Shown: positions 49,302-58,211, counted from the first letter of the stretch. The stretch is DNA of 64,000 bases from Pseudodesulfovibrio hydrargyri (GCF_001874525.1 NZ_LKAQ01000004.1:559531-623530); one strand, 5' to 3'. Translations and numbers: made by a program. The notes: generated by a model from the sequence alone, not told the origin.

Positions 49302-50325
49302 CCCCTACCCCCCGCGGTCGCGCCCGACCCTCGGCAGTCTTGCTCCGTGGGCGGGCGTGGCCGCTGTATTCTGCATAGGGCTCGCCTGGGGCCGGTATCC
49401 CGTGGGCATAAGTGAGGTCCTGCGCATCCTGGGACACGCGGCCGGGCTGCCGGTCGAGCGCGACTGGCCGGGCGTGCTCGAGACCGTGGTCATGCAGGTG
49501 CGCCTGCCGCGCGTACTGGCGGCCATGCTCATCGGCGGCGGTCTGTCCGTGGCGGGCGCGGCCTTCCAGGGGCTGTTCCGCAACCCGCTGGTCTCGCCGT
49601 ATATTCTGGGCGTGGCCTCGGGCGCCGGTTTCGGCGCGGCCCTCGGCATCCTGCTGTGGAACTCGCCCTGGCTCATCCAGGGCTCGGCCTTTTTCTTCGG
49701 CATGCTCGCCGTGACCTCGGCCTGGATCATGAGCCGACTGTACCGCTCGTCCGGGCCCATGATCATCATCCTGGCCGGAGTGGTGGTCGGCGCGTTCTTC
49801 CAGTCCCTGCTCTCCCTGGTCAAGTATGTGGCCGACCCGGACGACAAGCTGCCGGTCATCGTCTACTGGCTGATGGGCTCCCTGTCCTCCATGACCATGG
49901 ACCGGCTGCTGACCGTGTGCCTGCCCATGGGCGTGTGCGTGCTCGGCCTGTTGCTGGTCCGCTGGCAGCTCAACGTCCTGTCCCTGGGCGACGAGGAGGC
50001 AAGGACCCTGGGCGTGGAGGCGGGCCGCCTGCGGCTGGGCGTGATCGTGGCCGTGACCGTGGTGACCGCCAGCGCGGTCTCGGTCAGCGGCATCATCGGC
50101 TGGGTCGGGCTGGTGGTCCCGCACCTGGCGCGCATGCTGGTCGGCCCGGACTACCGCAGGCTCATCCCGGCCAGCCTGGCGCTCGGGGCGTGCTATCTGG
50201 TGCTCATCGACGGGCTGGCCCGCAACCTGACGGCCACCGAGATCCCGCTGGGCATCCTGACCGCGTCCGTGGGCGCGCCGTTTTTCGCCGTGCTGCTCGG
50301 CAGGGGGAGGACGGGATGGGCATGA
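49288..50325 (+). CDS. FecCD-family ABC permease
   Basis: A 345-residue permease with about ten hydrophobic segments and the family motifs VRLPRVLAAMLIGGGLSVAG near residue 73, FQGLFRNPLVSPYILG and late GWVGLVVPHLARMLVGPDYR near 270. The frame is open upstream, but the only start in a good position is a TTG at 49288, which overlaps the binding-protein gene by 14 bases. The exact start is uncertain. It forms the membrane channel with the next ATPase. Confidence 0.9.
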   Translation: MPSNSPYPPRSRPTLGSLAPWAGVAAVFCIGLAWGRYPVGISEVLRILGHAAGLPVERDWPGVLETVVMQVRLPRVLAAMLIGGGLSVAGAAFQGLFRNPLVSPYILGVASGAGFGAALGILLWNSPWLIQGSAFFFGMLAVTSAWIMSRLYRSSGPMIIILAGVVVGAFFQSLLSLVKYVADPDDKLPVIVYWLMGSLSSMTMDRLLTVCLPMGVCVLGLLLVRWQLNVLSLGDEEARTLGVEAGRLRLGVIVAVTVVTASAVSVSGIIGWVGLVVPHLARMLVGPDYRRLIPASLALGACYLVLIDGLARNLTATEIPLGILTASVGAPFFAVLLGRGRTGWA

Positions 50326-51101
50326 CCCTGCGCGCCGAGGGGCTGAGTTTCGCCTATCCGGGCCGCGACGCGGTCTGGGCGGACGTCGACCTGGCCGCCC
50401 GGCCCGGCCGGGTGCTGTCCATTCTCGGGCCCAACGGCACGGGCAAATCCACTCTGCTGCGCTGCCTGGCCGGGCTGGTGCCACCGCGCACGGGACGAGT
50501 CCTGGCGGGCGACCAAGACCTCGCCGCCCTAAGCCGCCGCAGAACCGCGCAGGCCATCGCCATGGTCCCGCAGACCCACACTCCGGTCTTCACCTACCGC
50601 GCCCTGGACGTGGTGGTCATGGGCCGGACCCCGCACCTGGGCGCATTCGCCTCGCCGAACCGGAGGGACTTCGACGCGGCCCGGGGAGCCATGGAGACCA
50701 TGGGCATCAGCCACCTGGAAAACGTGTCCTACAGCGAGACCAGCGGCGGCGAGCGGCAGCTCATCCTCTTTGCCCGATCCCTGGCACAGGGCGCGGACAT
50801 CCTGCTCCTGGACGAGCCCACCTCCCACCTGGACTTCGGCAACCAGGCGCGCACCCTGGCCCTGATCCGCTCCCTGGCCGACCGGGGGCTGACCGTGATC
50901 ATGACCACCCATTTCCCGGACCACGCCTTCGAGATATCCGACCAGACCGCCCTGCTGGCGCGTGGACGGCTTCAGGCCGTGGGCTCCACTGAAACGGTCC
51001 TGTCTCCGGAGTCCCTGTCGTCGCTCTACGGCCTGGGCGTGGACATCCACCGGCTGGACAACGGCAGGACCGTGTGCACGGTCCGCCGGGAGGAACCGTG
51101 A
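50316..51101 (+). CDS. ABC ATPase of the FecCD-type importer
   Basis: A 261-residue FecE/BtuD/MolC-like ATPase: Walker A GPNGTGKST near residue 36, Q-loop VPQTHTP near 85, signature TSGGERQLILFARSL near 142, Walker B ILLLDEPTSHLD near 163 and H-loop TTHFPDHA near 195. GGGGGAGG precedes the ATG. It overlaps the permease by ten bases and the next gene by four (GTGA), so all four genes are translationally coupled. Confidence 0.93.
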   Translation: MGMTLRAEGLSFAYPGRDAVWADVDLAARPGRVLSILGPNGTGKSTLLRCLAGLVPPRTGRVLAGDQDLAALSRRRTAQAIAMVPQTHTPVFTYRALDVVVMGRTPHLGAFASPNRRDFDAARGAMETMGISHLENVSYSETSGGERQLILFARSLAQGADILLLDEPTSHLDFGNQARTLALIRSLADRGLTVIMTTHFPDHAFEISDQTALLARGRLQAVGSTETVLSPESLSSLYGLGVDIHRLDNGRTVCTVRREEP

Positions 51102-51814
51102 ACCTGACCGTGCTCGCCGCGGGAAGCCTGCGCAAGGCCCTGCCCGCCATGGCAAAGTCCGTCGGGCTGACCCTGGACGTGCGCTTCGGCCCGGCCGGGC
51201 TGCTGCGCGGGCGCATCGAGGACGGGCTGCGCCCCGAGCTGTTCCTGTCCGCGAGCATGGCCCACGCGCGGGCCGTGGCCCGGTTTGCCGACTACGGCGA
51301 GGCCGTGCCCCTGCTCGAAAACCGGCTCTGCCTGTTCGGTCGCGAGGAGATTCTGGCCGAGGGCGACGCCCTGCGTGCCATGCTCGACCCGGACAGCCGA
51401 CTGGGGACGTCCACTCCGGGCGCGGACCCGGGCGGGGATTACGCGCTCGCGGTCTTCGACCGGGCCGAGACCATCCGCCCGGGCAGCCGGGACATGCTCC
51501 GGGACCGCGCCCGCGCCCTAGTCGGCGGCGACTTGCCGTCCGAAGCCTCGGGCTCGCCGGTCGTGGACCTCTTCCAGACGGGCAAAGTGGACCTCTTCCT
51601 CGGCTACCGGACCACGGCCGTGGACGTGACCGCCCGCTGCCCCGGCCTGTCCATTCTGGACCTGCCCCCCGAACTGTCCGTGCGCCCCCTCTACGGCGCC
51701 GTTGCCCGCGCCACGGGCGATGCCCGCGCCGCCCTGGACGCCCTGCGCTCGCCCGAGGCCATGGAGGCGGCCGCAAACTGCGGCTTCCTCCCGGCGGACA
51801 AGCGAATTCGTTGA
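51098..51814 (+). CDS. ModA-like oxyanion-binding protein without signal peptide
   Basis: A 238-residue protein like ModA/WtpA molybdate-binding proteins: LTVLAAGSLRKALPAMAK at the very start is where mature ModA begins, followed by FGPAGLLRGRIEDG and LFLSASMAHARAV. It starts at a GTG at 51098 with GGGAGGAACC upstream, overlapping the ATPase stop. No signal peptide or upstream start could encode one, so it should stay in the cytoplasm. It may act as an internal molybdate/tungstate store or sensor for the importer. That role is inference. Confidence 0.82.
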   Translation: MNLTVLAAGSLRKALPAMAKSVGLTLDVRFGPAGLLRGRIEDGLRPELFLSASMAHARAVARFADYGEAVPLLENRLCLFGREEILAEGDALRAMLDPDSRLGTSTPGADPGGDYALAVFDRAETIRPGSRDMLRDRARALVGGDLPSEASGSPVVDLFQTGKVDLFLGYRTTAVDVTARCPGLSILDLPPELSVRPLYGAVARATGDARAALDALRSPEAMEAAANCGFLPADKRIR

Positions 51815-51838
51815 CAGCCGACACGGCTCCACTCCAAT

Positions 51839-51869
51839 AAAAAAAGGACACCCGCGCCAGGGGTGTCCC
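51839..51869 (-). terminator. Terminator for minus-strand transcription
   Basis: Minus strand: GGACACCC, seven-base loop, GGGTGTCC, then T7. It lies 25 bases past the ModA-like stop and 263 bases past the FmdE-type stop, so minus-strand RNA would include the family B element. Confidence 0.7.
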
Positions 51870-52007
51870 AACATTCACTTCCAAGCGCCCTACCGGGAGT
51901 GACTCGGGCGGCAAAGCCGCCCGACAGCGGCTCCCGCCCCCCGCGCAGCGCTGTGCGCAAGTATCTTCTTCCCGAACCGCCCTCCCGCGCCCGCACAAGG
52001 CTTGGAA

Positions 52008-52107
52008 GAGTGGGGCAGATGTGCATTTTCTTCCTGGGGCTTTCACCGCAGCGTAGCCGTCTACGTGAGGATGAAAGCCCCAGGGAAAAATGTGAAGATG
52101 GCCCGCT
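52008..52107 (+). repeat. Two-stem structured element (family B), copy 2
   Basis: Left flank GAGTGGGGCAGATGTGCA, then a 13-base-pair outer stem (52033-52045 with 52072-52084) and an internal loop CCGCAG against TGAGGA. The inner hairpin is CGTAG-CCGT-CTACG (52052-52065), and the right flank is ATGTGAAGATGGCCCGCT. Both stems differ in sequence from copy 1 yet remain perfectly paired, while the loop and flanks are conserved. Confidence 0.75.
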
Positions 52108-52131
52108 ATCGCGAGCCGCCCGCCGCGCTCC

Positions 52132-53757
52132 CTACTTACCAAAGGGGCATTTGGGGAAGGAACAGGACTTGCAATTCATGCAGAAGCCGCCCTCGCCCAG
52201 ACGGGCCAGGTCCTTGCGGCGCAGTTCCTGTCCGGCCAGAATGCGCGGCAGGACCACGTCGAAGGCCGTGGTCTTGTAGAACAGGGCGCAGGCCGGGACG
52301 CCGATGATGGCGGCGCCGCCAAGCTTGCCCACCAGGGTCATGGTGCCGGGGAGCATGGGCACGCCGTAGAGGTCGCCGTGCAGGCCCGCGTCCACCAGGG
52401 CGGCGCGGGTGACGTCGTCCGGGTCCACGGACATGCCCGCCGTGGTGATGACCACCTCGCAGCCGCCGTCGAGCATGGCCGTGGCCGCCTTGGTAATGGC
52501 CTCGCGGTCGTCGGGCACGATGTCGGTCATGTGCACGGTGCAGCCGAGCCTGATGACCTTGGACGAGACGATCGGGATGAACTTGTCCTCGATGATCCCC
52601 TGGAAAACCTCGGTGCCGGTGACCAGGATGCCCACCTTGGCGGGCGCAAGCGGCAGCACGGACAGGACCGGGCCTTCGCCCAGCGCGGTCAGGGCGCGGC
52701 TGAACCGGTCGCGGGAGATGTACAGGGGAATGGCCCGGGTCCCGGCCACGCCCTTGCCCTCGGGCATGAGCGAACCGTCGTGGCGGGTGGCCAGCATGAC
52801 GTCCGGGGAAAGATTGAAGCGGGAGAGCGCGTCCAGGTCGATGGACAGCATGCCCGGATACTCGGCGAAGAAGTTGATCTTGCCCTCTTCCGGGTTCGGG
52901 TCGTAGGTGATGCCCGGCCCGGCCATGCGCTTTGCGAACGCCTTGACCGCGTCGTTCTCGTGGACCCACTCGTCGCCGGGCACGGCCTCGCCGTCGTAGA
53001 CGTTGAACTTGCCGATGCGCTGCAGCCGGCAGACGTCGCCGATGTCGAAGACGTCGCCCGCCTTGGTGATCGGGCCCTTGGACTCGCCGGGCTCGATGCC
53101 GGTCATGTCGTGGACCGCCTGCTTGCCCACGGCCTGTTCCACGGGCACAATCTTGAGGTCCGGAGCGTCATCGGCGCACAGCACGCCCTCCATGGACTCG
53201 TACGGGGCCTCGCCCTGACAGCCGCGGCAGATGGAGCCGTCCGAGCCGGGGTACGCCTCGCCGCAGACCGGGCAGACGTCGATGGAGGTCATGTGGCCGT
53301 GGCCGAGGTATTTCTTGGACACGGTCACGGGCCGGATGGAGCAGATGGTGTCCCCGGCCTCCTCGATCTCCCTGAAGAGCTGGTCGGTGTCCTGCTCGGC
53401 CTTGGGCTTTTCCTTCATAAACCAGGCGCGGATCTCGGGCCATTTGGCCAGCTTCTCCTGGTCGATGGCCACGCGGACCCCCTGGCCGGTGAATTTGTCG
53501 TACAGGGACACGGCGTAGCGCCCCAGCAGCTTGACCTTCATCCAGTTGTTGCCCGTGGAGCACAGGGTCAGAAGCTGGACCGCGTCGGGCAGGCATTTGC
53601 CGGACTCGACCAGGGCCTCGAACAGGGTGCCCTCGGGCAACCTCGCCTTGGCCGCCTCCACCATGTATCCGCCGATGAGCAGGCCGGGAGCCGGATAGCC
53701 GTGAAATTCCCTGGCCTTTTGCTTGAATTCCTCAAACGTGTACTGTCCGATGTTCAT
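52132..53757 (-). CDS. FmdE-MoCF fusion protein with terminal cysteine cluster
   Basis: A 541-residue protein. The N-terminal FmdE-type domain (about 1-170) has FHGYPAPGLLIGGY and CLPDAVQLLTLCSTGN. A zinc ribbon follows, with CPVC near 195 and CRGC about 12 residues on. The middle is MoeA-like, and the C-terminal MoCF molybdopterin-binding domain (about 355-510) has VGILVTGTEVF and VVITTAGMSVDPDDVT. The last residues, CMNCKSCSFPKCPFGK, could ligate an Fe-S cluster. It is likely a cytoplasmic factor in molybdenum or tungsten cofactor handling. GAGGCG precedes the ATG. Confidence 0.88.
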   Translation of the reverse strand: MNIGQYTFEEFKQKAREFHGYPAPGLLIGGYMVEAAKARLPEGTLFEALVESGKCLPDAVQLLTLCSTGNNWMKVKLLGRYAVSLYDKFTGQGVRVAIDQEKLAKWPEIRAWFMKEKPKAEQDTDQLFREIEEAGDTICSIRPVTVSKKYLGHGHMTSIDVCPVCGEAYPGSDGSICRGCQGEAPYESMEGVLCADDAPDLKIVPVEQAVGKQAVHDMTGIEPGESKGPITKAGDVFDIGDVCRLQRIGKFNVYDGEAVPGDEWVHENDAVKAFAKRMAGPGITYDPNPEEGKINFFAEYPGMLSIDLDALSRFNLSPDVMLATRHDGSLMPEGKGVAGTRAIPLYISRDRFSRALTALGEGPVLSVLPLAPAKVGILVTGTEVFQGIIEDKFIPIVSSKVIRLGCTVHMTDIVPDDREAITKAATAMLDGGCEVVITTAGMSVDPDDVTRAALVDAGLHGDLYGVPMLPGTMTLVGKLGGAAIIGVPACALFYKTTAFDVVLPRILAGQELRRKDLARLGEGGFCMNCKSCSFPKCPFGK

Positions 53758-54076
53758 ATTCGCCTCGTCTTCTATAGAGTATCCGGCGTTGCCGCCGCCG
53801 CGATTTCTCCACTTTGCCGCTGAAAAAGGAAACGCACTATGCCATGGCCGTGACATTGGCGCAACACGGACTCACCTTGCATGTTCCTGCACTACGTTTG
53901 AACGCACATCGGCCCTGATTTTGAAGCCTGGGAGAAATTTTCGCGGAATGCGGCCCGGTGCGGCTTGGGGCAGAACGAATCCGGCGACGAAAAAAGGGGC
54001 CGCCCCGTTTCCGGAGCGGCCCTGTCTCAGCCTTGATGCCTAGCGAGGTGACGTTACGTGGCCAGGCTGTGCCGGT
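53758..54076. other. Gap between dsrP and the FmdE-type gene
   Basis: Holds the dsr terminator (53990-54022) and about 230 bases upstream of the FmdE-type gene in which I find no convincing promoter or gene. Confidence 0.5.
53990..54022 (-). terminator. Terminator of the dsrMKJOP operon
   Basis: Minus strand: GGGCCGCTCC, loop, GGGGCGGCCCC, then T6. It is about 55 bases past the dsrP stop. Confidence 0.88.
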
Positions 54077-55327
54077 TTAAGCCTCGGCAGCGGCTTCTTC
54101 GGATACGCAACCGCAGTCGTCCTCGGAGGAACAGACACAGGTGTCCTCGGAGGAGCAGCCGCAGGGCAGCTTCTGGGAGTGGCCCACTTCCTCCTTGACC
54201 TCCGTGGCGATCTTGAACAGCACGGTCACGATCAAGGCGCCGATGGAGTAGATCATCATCGAGACCAGCAGTTCCTTGCCGGTCGGCCAGTACGGCGTGA
54301 TGGTGTCGAACGGCGTGGGGTTGAAGCCGCCGATGAGCAGACCGAGGCCCTTGTCCAGCCAAGTGGCGATGATCAGCATGGCCAGGGTCCAGGGCAGCAG
54401 CTTGAGGTTGTTGCGCAGGCGCGGGGTCACCAACAGGGTGATGGAGATCGCCGCGAACACGACAAAGGTCCACATCAGGGTCACCAGGCCGGTGCTCGCG
54501 TGCTCAAAGAGGTAGAGCAGCGGATGCATGTGGCCGGGGATGTTGGAGTAGAAGGCCGTGAACACTTCCAGCAGGAAGAAGAACATGTTGATGCACATGG
54601 CGTACATGATGATCTTGACCAGCGTGGAAAGCGCGTTCTTGGGCATCTTGAAGGTGGTGACCTTCTCGGTGACCAACAGCACCAGGACCAGGATGGCCGG
54701 TCCGGCGCAGAACGCCGAGGCCAGGAAGCGGGCGGCCAGGATGGCGGTCAGCCAGTAGTGGCGGCCGGGCAGTCCCTGGTACAGGAACGCGGTCACGGTG
54801 TGGATGGAGAAGGCCCAGATGATGGACGTGTAGATGAACGGCTTGACCCACTTGGGATGGGGCAGGTGCTGCCGATCCGCCTGCAGGCAGGTCCAGCCGC
54901 AGAGCAGGTTCAGGAACAGGTAGCCGTTGATGACGATCATGTCCCAGAACAGGATGGAGTTCGGGGTCGGATGGAAGACCATGTTCATCATGCGCTGCGG
55001 CTGCCCGATGTCGACGATGACGAAGAGCAGGCACATGACGCAGGCCGCGATGGCCATGAACTCGCCGAAGATGACCATGTGCTTGTTGGTCTTGTAGGAG
55101 TGGAAGTAGTTGGGCAGCACGATCATGACGCCCGAGGCGGCCAGGCCGACCAGGTAGGTCAGCTGGGAGATGTAGAATCCCCAGGATACGTCGCGGCTCA
55201 TGCCGGTGGTCTTCAGGCCGACCGTGAGCTGGTTGACGTAGGCCGCGAAGCCTATGGCGATGAGAACCAGGAGGAACGCAATCCAGCCGTAGTATCTCTT
55301 GGAGCCTTTCAGAGCTAATTCAAGCAT
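54077..55327 (-). CDS. dsrP: DsrP, membrane subunit of the DsrMKJOP complex
   Basis: A 416-residue NrfD/PsrC-type integral membrane protein with about ten hydrophobic segments. It handles quinones in the DsrMKJOP complex, which links the membrane to cytoplasmic DsrC/DsrAB sulfite reduction. FMAIAACVMCLLFVIVDIGQ and RFLASAFCAGPAILV are typical. The C-terminal 30 residues carry six cysteines in three C-x-C pairs (389/391, 397/399, 405/407) separated by SSEDT and SSEDD, a tail I do not know from other DsrP proteins. AGGAGG lies before the ATG. Confidence 0.95.
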   Translation of the reverse strand: MLELALKGSKRYYGWIAFLLVLIAIGFAAYVNQLTVGLKTTGMSRDVSWGFYISQLTYLVGLAASGVMIVLPNYFHSYKTNKHMVIFGEFMAIAACVMCLLFVIVDIGQPQRMMNMVFHPTPNSILFWDMIVINGYLFLNLLCGWTCLQADRQHLPHPKWVKPFIYTSIIWAFSIHTVTAFLYQGLPGRHYWLTAILAARFLASAFCAGPAILVLVLLVTEKVTTFKMPKNALSTLVKIIMYAMCINMFFFLLEVFTAFYSNIPGHMHPLLYLFEHASTGLVTLMWTFVVFAAISITLLVTPRLRNNLKLLPWTLAMLIIATWLDKGLGLLIGGFNPTPFDTITPYWPTGKELLVSMMIYSIGALIVTVLFKIATEVKEEVGHSQKLPCGCSSEDTCVCSSEDDCGCVSEEAAAEA

Positions 55328-55338
55328 TCCGATTCCTC

Positions 55339-56109
55339 CTAAATGATGTAGTAAACACTGGGCTCAGTGCCTGCCGAGGGTTTACGACGAATGGTGAACT
55401 TCTCGCGAAGCACCTTGCGGACTTCGGAATCCGGGTCCTTCAGGTCGCCGAAGTGCATGGCGCCCTCGGAGGCCTCCACGCAGGCGGGCTCCTTGCCCAC
55501 GGCCAGGCGCTCGACGCAGAAGTTGCACTTCTCGACGACGCCGCGCATGCGGGTGGGGAACTCGGGGTTCAGCTTCTCCAGATCCAGGCCCAGCCGGGGC
55601 TCGCCCCAGTTGAACGACCGGGAGCCGTAGGGACAGCCGGCCATGCAGTAGCGGCAGCCGATGCAGCGGTGGTAGTCCATGGCCACGATGCCGTCCGGGC
55701 GCTGGAAGGTCGCCTTGGTCGGGCAGACGCGCACGCACGGCGGGTTCTCGCAGTGGTTGCACAGCAGCGGGAAGACACGCTCGTGGACCTCTTCGGCCAG
55801 GTGCGGGTTCTCCTGCTCCGGGAAGGTGTGCGCGTAGGTGTCGTGCCACAGCCACTTCACTTCCTGCTTGCCCTCGATGTGGGGCACGTTGTGGATGTGG
55901 TGGCAGACCCCGGCCAGCTTGTCGATGGCCTCGGCCGTGTGCAGCTTGGTGGTGTCGATGACCATGGCCCAATGCTCGGCATGGATGGCCGTTGAGTTGG
56001 GCTTGACCGGGGCGTGTCCCTCGGAGGCCAGCGCCTTTTTGGGGGCCACGGCCAGCCCGGCGGCGGCGATACCGGCAAGCTTGATGAAGGTTCTTCTGCT
56101 GTTCTTCAT
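55339..56109 (-). CDS. dsrO: DsrO, periplasmic iron-sulfur subunit
   Basis: A 256-residue ferredoxin-like protein carried out by the Tat route: SRRTFIKLAG twin-arginine signal at residues 4-13, cut after ALA near 28. It has cysteine sets for three to four [4Fe-4S] clusters: CNHCENPPCVRVCP near 115, CIGCRYCMAGCPYG near 148 and CNFCVERLAVGKEPAC near 194. It passes electrons between DsrJ and DsrP in the periplasm. Its ATG overlaps the dsrJ stop by one base, and GGAGGG precedes it. Confidence 0.95.
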   Translation of the reverse strand: MKNSRRTFIKLAGIAAAGLAVAPKKALASEGHAPVKPNSTAIHAEHWAMVIDTTKLHTAEAIDKLAGVCHHIHNVPHIEGKQEVKWLWHDTYAHTFPEQENPHLAEEVHERVFPLLCNHCENPPCVRVCPTKATFQRPDGIVAMDYHRCIGCRYCMAGCPYGSRSFNWGEPRLGLDLEKLNPEFPTRMRGVVEKCNFCVERLAVGKEPACVEASEGAMHFGDLKDPDSEVRKVLREKFTIRRKPSAGTEPSVYYII

Positions 56110-56495
56110 TATTTCAAACCCTCCGGCTGAACGTGGCAATCCCAGCAATAGGGAGAGACACCCGCGTCGTTGTGACACTTGTCGCAGAAGTCGGCCTTGC
56201 TGGCGTGGCACTTCATGCAGGTGTTCTGCAGGGAGATGGTGAACTCTTTGCCCTTGTGGTTGATATAGGTCCTCTTGCCGTCACGCAGGGCCCAATCGCG
56301 CCACTCGTTCAGCAGCTGCATGTGCTCGGTGCGCATGAACTCGGTGGATTCGATGCACTCCTTCTCGTTCTTGGGCAGCTTGAGCTCGGGCTCCTTGTAT
56401 TGCTTGGTCATGGTGCCGAGCGCAAAGGGAGCGGTCAGCATCGCGAAGAAGATGACCAGCCCGGCGACGATCGCAAATCCGTTGTACATTTTCAT
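56109..56495 (-). CDS. dsrJ: DsrJ, triheme cytochrome c subunit
   Basis: A 128-residue periplasmic cytochrome with an uncleaved N-terminal membrane anchor (near 8-27). Three heme sites are visible: CMKCH at 93-97, CDKCH at 104-108 and CWDCH at 117-121. C47 in KECIEST matches the unusual His/Cys heme ligand known in this family. GGAGGATGCATAA precedes the ATG inside the end of dsrK, and the dsrK stop abuts the start. Confidence 0.95.
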   Translation of the reverse strand: MKMYNGFAIVAGLVIFFAMLTAPFALGTMTKQYKEPELKLPKNEKECIESTEFMRTEHMQLLNEWRDWALRDGKRTYINHKGKEFTISLQNTCMKCHASKADFCDKCHNDAGVSPYCWDCHVQPEGLK

Positions 56496-58166
56496 TTATG
56501 CATCCTCCTTGGTCGGGGGCGTCCAGTCGTCGTCTTCGTCCTCGAAACCGGGGAGGGGTTCCTGGCGCATGTCCATGGTCCGGACCTCGCCCTCTTCGAG
56601 GACCAGGGCGTTGGCGACCAGCTCGTGGGTGCCGGAGATGGTCACGCCCGGAGCCCAGTAGTCGGCCAGCGGGATCAGGGTCGCGCGGTCGATGGCGCAG
56701 ATGCAGGCCATCAGGTTCACGCCGTGCTGTTCCTGCACGTAGCGCAGGGCGTTGCCGCGGGGCAGGCCGCCGCGCAGGCGGATCTCCATGATCTCGTCGG
56801 TGTTCAGGCCGGAGCCGCCCGCACAGCAGAAGGTCTGCTCGCGGATGGTCGCCGGGGGCATCTCGAAGAAGTTGTTGCACACGTGCTTGAGCACGTAGCG
56901 CGGTTCTTCCAGCAGGCCCATGCCGCGCGCCGGGTTGCAGGAGTCATGGAAGGTCACCCGCAGATGGTCGTTGCGGCTGGGATCCAGCTTCAGCTTGTTG
57001 TGCTTGATGAGGTCGGCGGTGAACTCCGTGATGTGGAGCATCTTGGTCGCCGCGGCGGTGTTGAACACGGTGCCGGTGATGGGCGACTTCGGGGTGGTCA
57101 TGCCGGACCACTGGGTGTCGCCGTTCATGGTGTCCATGTACTGGTGGATGACGCGCCACATGTGGCCGCACTCGCCGCCCAGGATCCACTTGCAGCCCAG
57201 ACGCTCGGCCTCGGCGTACATCTTGGCGTTGAGCTTCTTCATGGACTCGTTGTTGGTGAACGAGCCGAAGTTGCCGCCCTCGGACGCGTAGGTGGACAGG
57301 GTGTAGTCCAGGTCGAGGTAGTCGAACAGGAGCAGGTAGCCCATGAAGGTGTAGATGCCGGGGTCGGCGAACACGTCGCCGGACGGCGTGATGAACAGGA
57401 TCTCGTGGCCCTTCTCGTTCAGCGGGGCCTTGACTCTCCGGCCGGTGACCTCCTCGATGTCGTCGACCATGAAGTCGACGATGTCCTTGAAGGCGTGGGG
57501 CTGGATGCCGAGGTGGTTGCCGGTGATGTTGCAGTTGGAGACCGGCTCCATGATCCAGTTGGTGTTCAGGCCGACCAGGTGCATGAGCTCGCGGGCCATC
57601 ATGGTCATTTCCGCGGTGTCGATGCCGTAGGGGCAGAACAGGGAGCAGCGGCGGCACTGGGTGCACTGGTAGAAGTAGATGAACCACTCTTTGAGGACAT
57701 CCTCTTCCATGACCCGGGAACCGGTGAACTTGGACAGGATCTTGCCGGCCACGGTGAACTCGCCGCGGTAGACCGAACGCATCAGCTCGGCGCGGAGCAC
57801 GGGCATGTTCTTGGGGTCGCCGGAGCCGATGAAGTAGTGGCACTTGTCGGCGCAGGCGCCGCAGCGCACGCAGATGTCCATGAACAGCTGCAGGGAGCGG
57901 AACTTCTTGAGCCGCTCACGGAAACCGTTGACCACGGTCTCCTTCCAGTTGGCGGGCAGCTTCCAGTCGACGTCGGACGGGACCCACTGGCGCGGCTCGC
58001 CCCACAGGCCGGGCAGTTTCTTGTCCATGTACGCGATCTTCTCGGGCTTGGCGGGGTAGCACCAATGGCCGGGCGAGAAGTCCACCGGGGTTTCCATCCA
58101 TCCGGTGAGCGGCGGATTGTAGTCTATGCTCTTGAAGAGCTCGTCTGCTTTGGGAATGTCGGACAT
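56496..58166 (-). CDS. dsrK: DsrK, cytoplasmic catalytic-type iron-sulfur subunit
   Basis: A 556-residue HdrD-like protein. Two ferredoxin-type cluster motifs, CVRCGACADKCHYF near residue 98 and CTQCRRCSLFCPYG near 167, are followed by two CCG domains: HDSCNPARGMG near 408 and FCCAGGSG near 448. It is thought to reduce the DsrC trisulfide or disulfide on the cytoplasmic side, the key step tying sulfite reduction to the membrane. No signal peptide is present, as expected. It lies 45 bases after dsrM. Confidence 0.96.
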   Translation of the reverse strand: MSDIPKADELFKSIDYNPPLTGWMETPVDFSPGHWCYPAKPEKIAYMDKKLPGLWGEPRQWVPSDVDWKLPANWKETVVNGFRERLKKFRSLQLFMDICVRCGACADKCHYFIGSGDPKNMPVLRAELMRSVYRGEFTVAGKILSKFTGSRVMEEDVLKEWFIYFYQCTQCRRCSLFCPYGIDTAEMTMMARELMHLVGLNTNWIMEPVSNCNITGNHLGIQPHAFKDIVDFMVDDIEEVTGRRVKAPLNEKGHEILFITPSGDVFADPGIYTFMGYLLLFDYLDLDYTLSTYASEGGNFGSFTNNESMKKLNAKMYAEAERLGCKWILGGECGHMWRVIHQYMDTMNGDTQWSGMTTPKSPITGTVFNTAAATKMLHITEFTADLIKHNKLKLDPSRNDHLRVTFHDSCNPARGMGLLEEPRYVLKHVCNNFFEMPPATIREQTFCCAGGSGLNTDEIMEIRLRGGLPRGNALRYVQEQHGVNLMACICAIDRATLIPLADYWAPGVTISGTHELVANALVLEEGEVRTMDMRQEPLPGFEDEDDDWTPPTKEDA

Positions 58167-58211
58167 ATTCTTATCTCCTCGGATAAAGAAAGTATCACCA
58201 GGTGGTGAACC

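Larger units (their letters stand above)
51815..52131. other. Convergent gap with a terminator and a family B element
   Basis: Between the ModA-like gene and the FmdE-type gene. It holds the hairpin at 51839-51869 and the full family B element at 52008-52107. No coding sequence is seen. Confidence 0.65.

Noticed and set aside
50529..52142. Minus-strand open frame of 537 codons over the importer ATPase and ModA-like genes
   Set aside because: Arg/Pro/Gly-rich shadow of two coupled plus-strand genes; it also runs through a terminator and a repeat.
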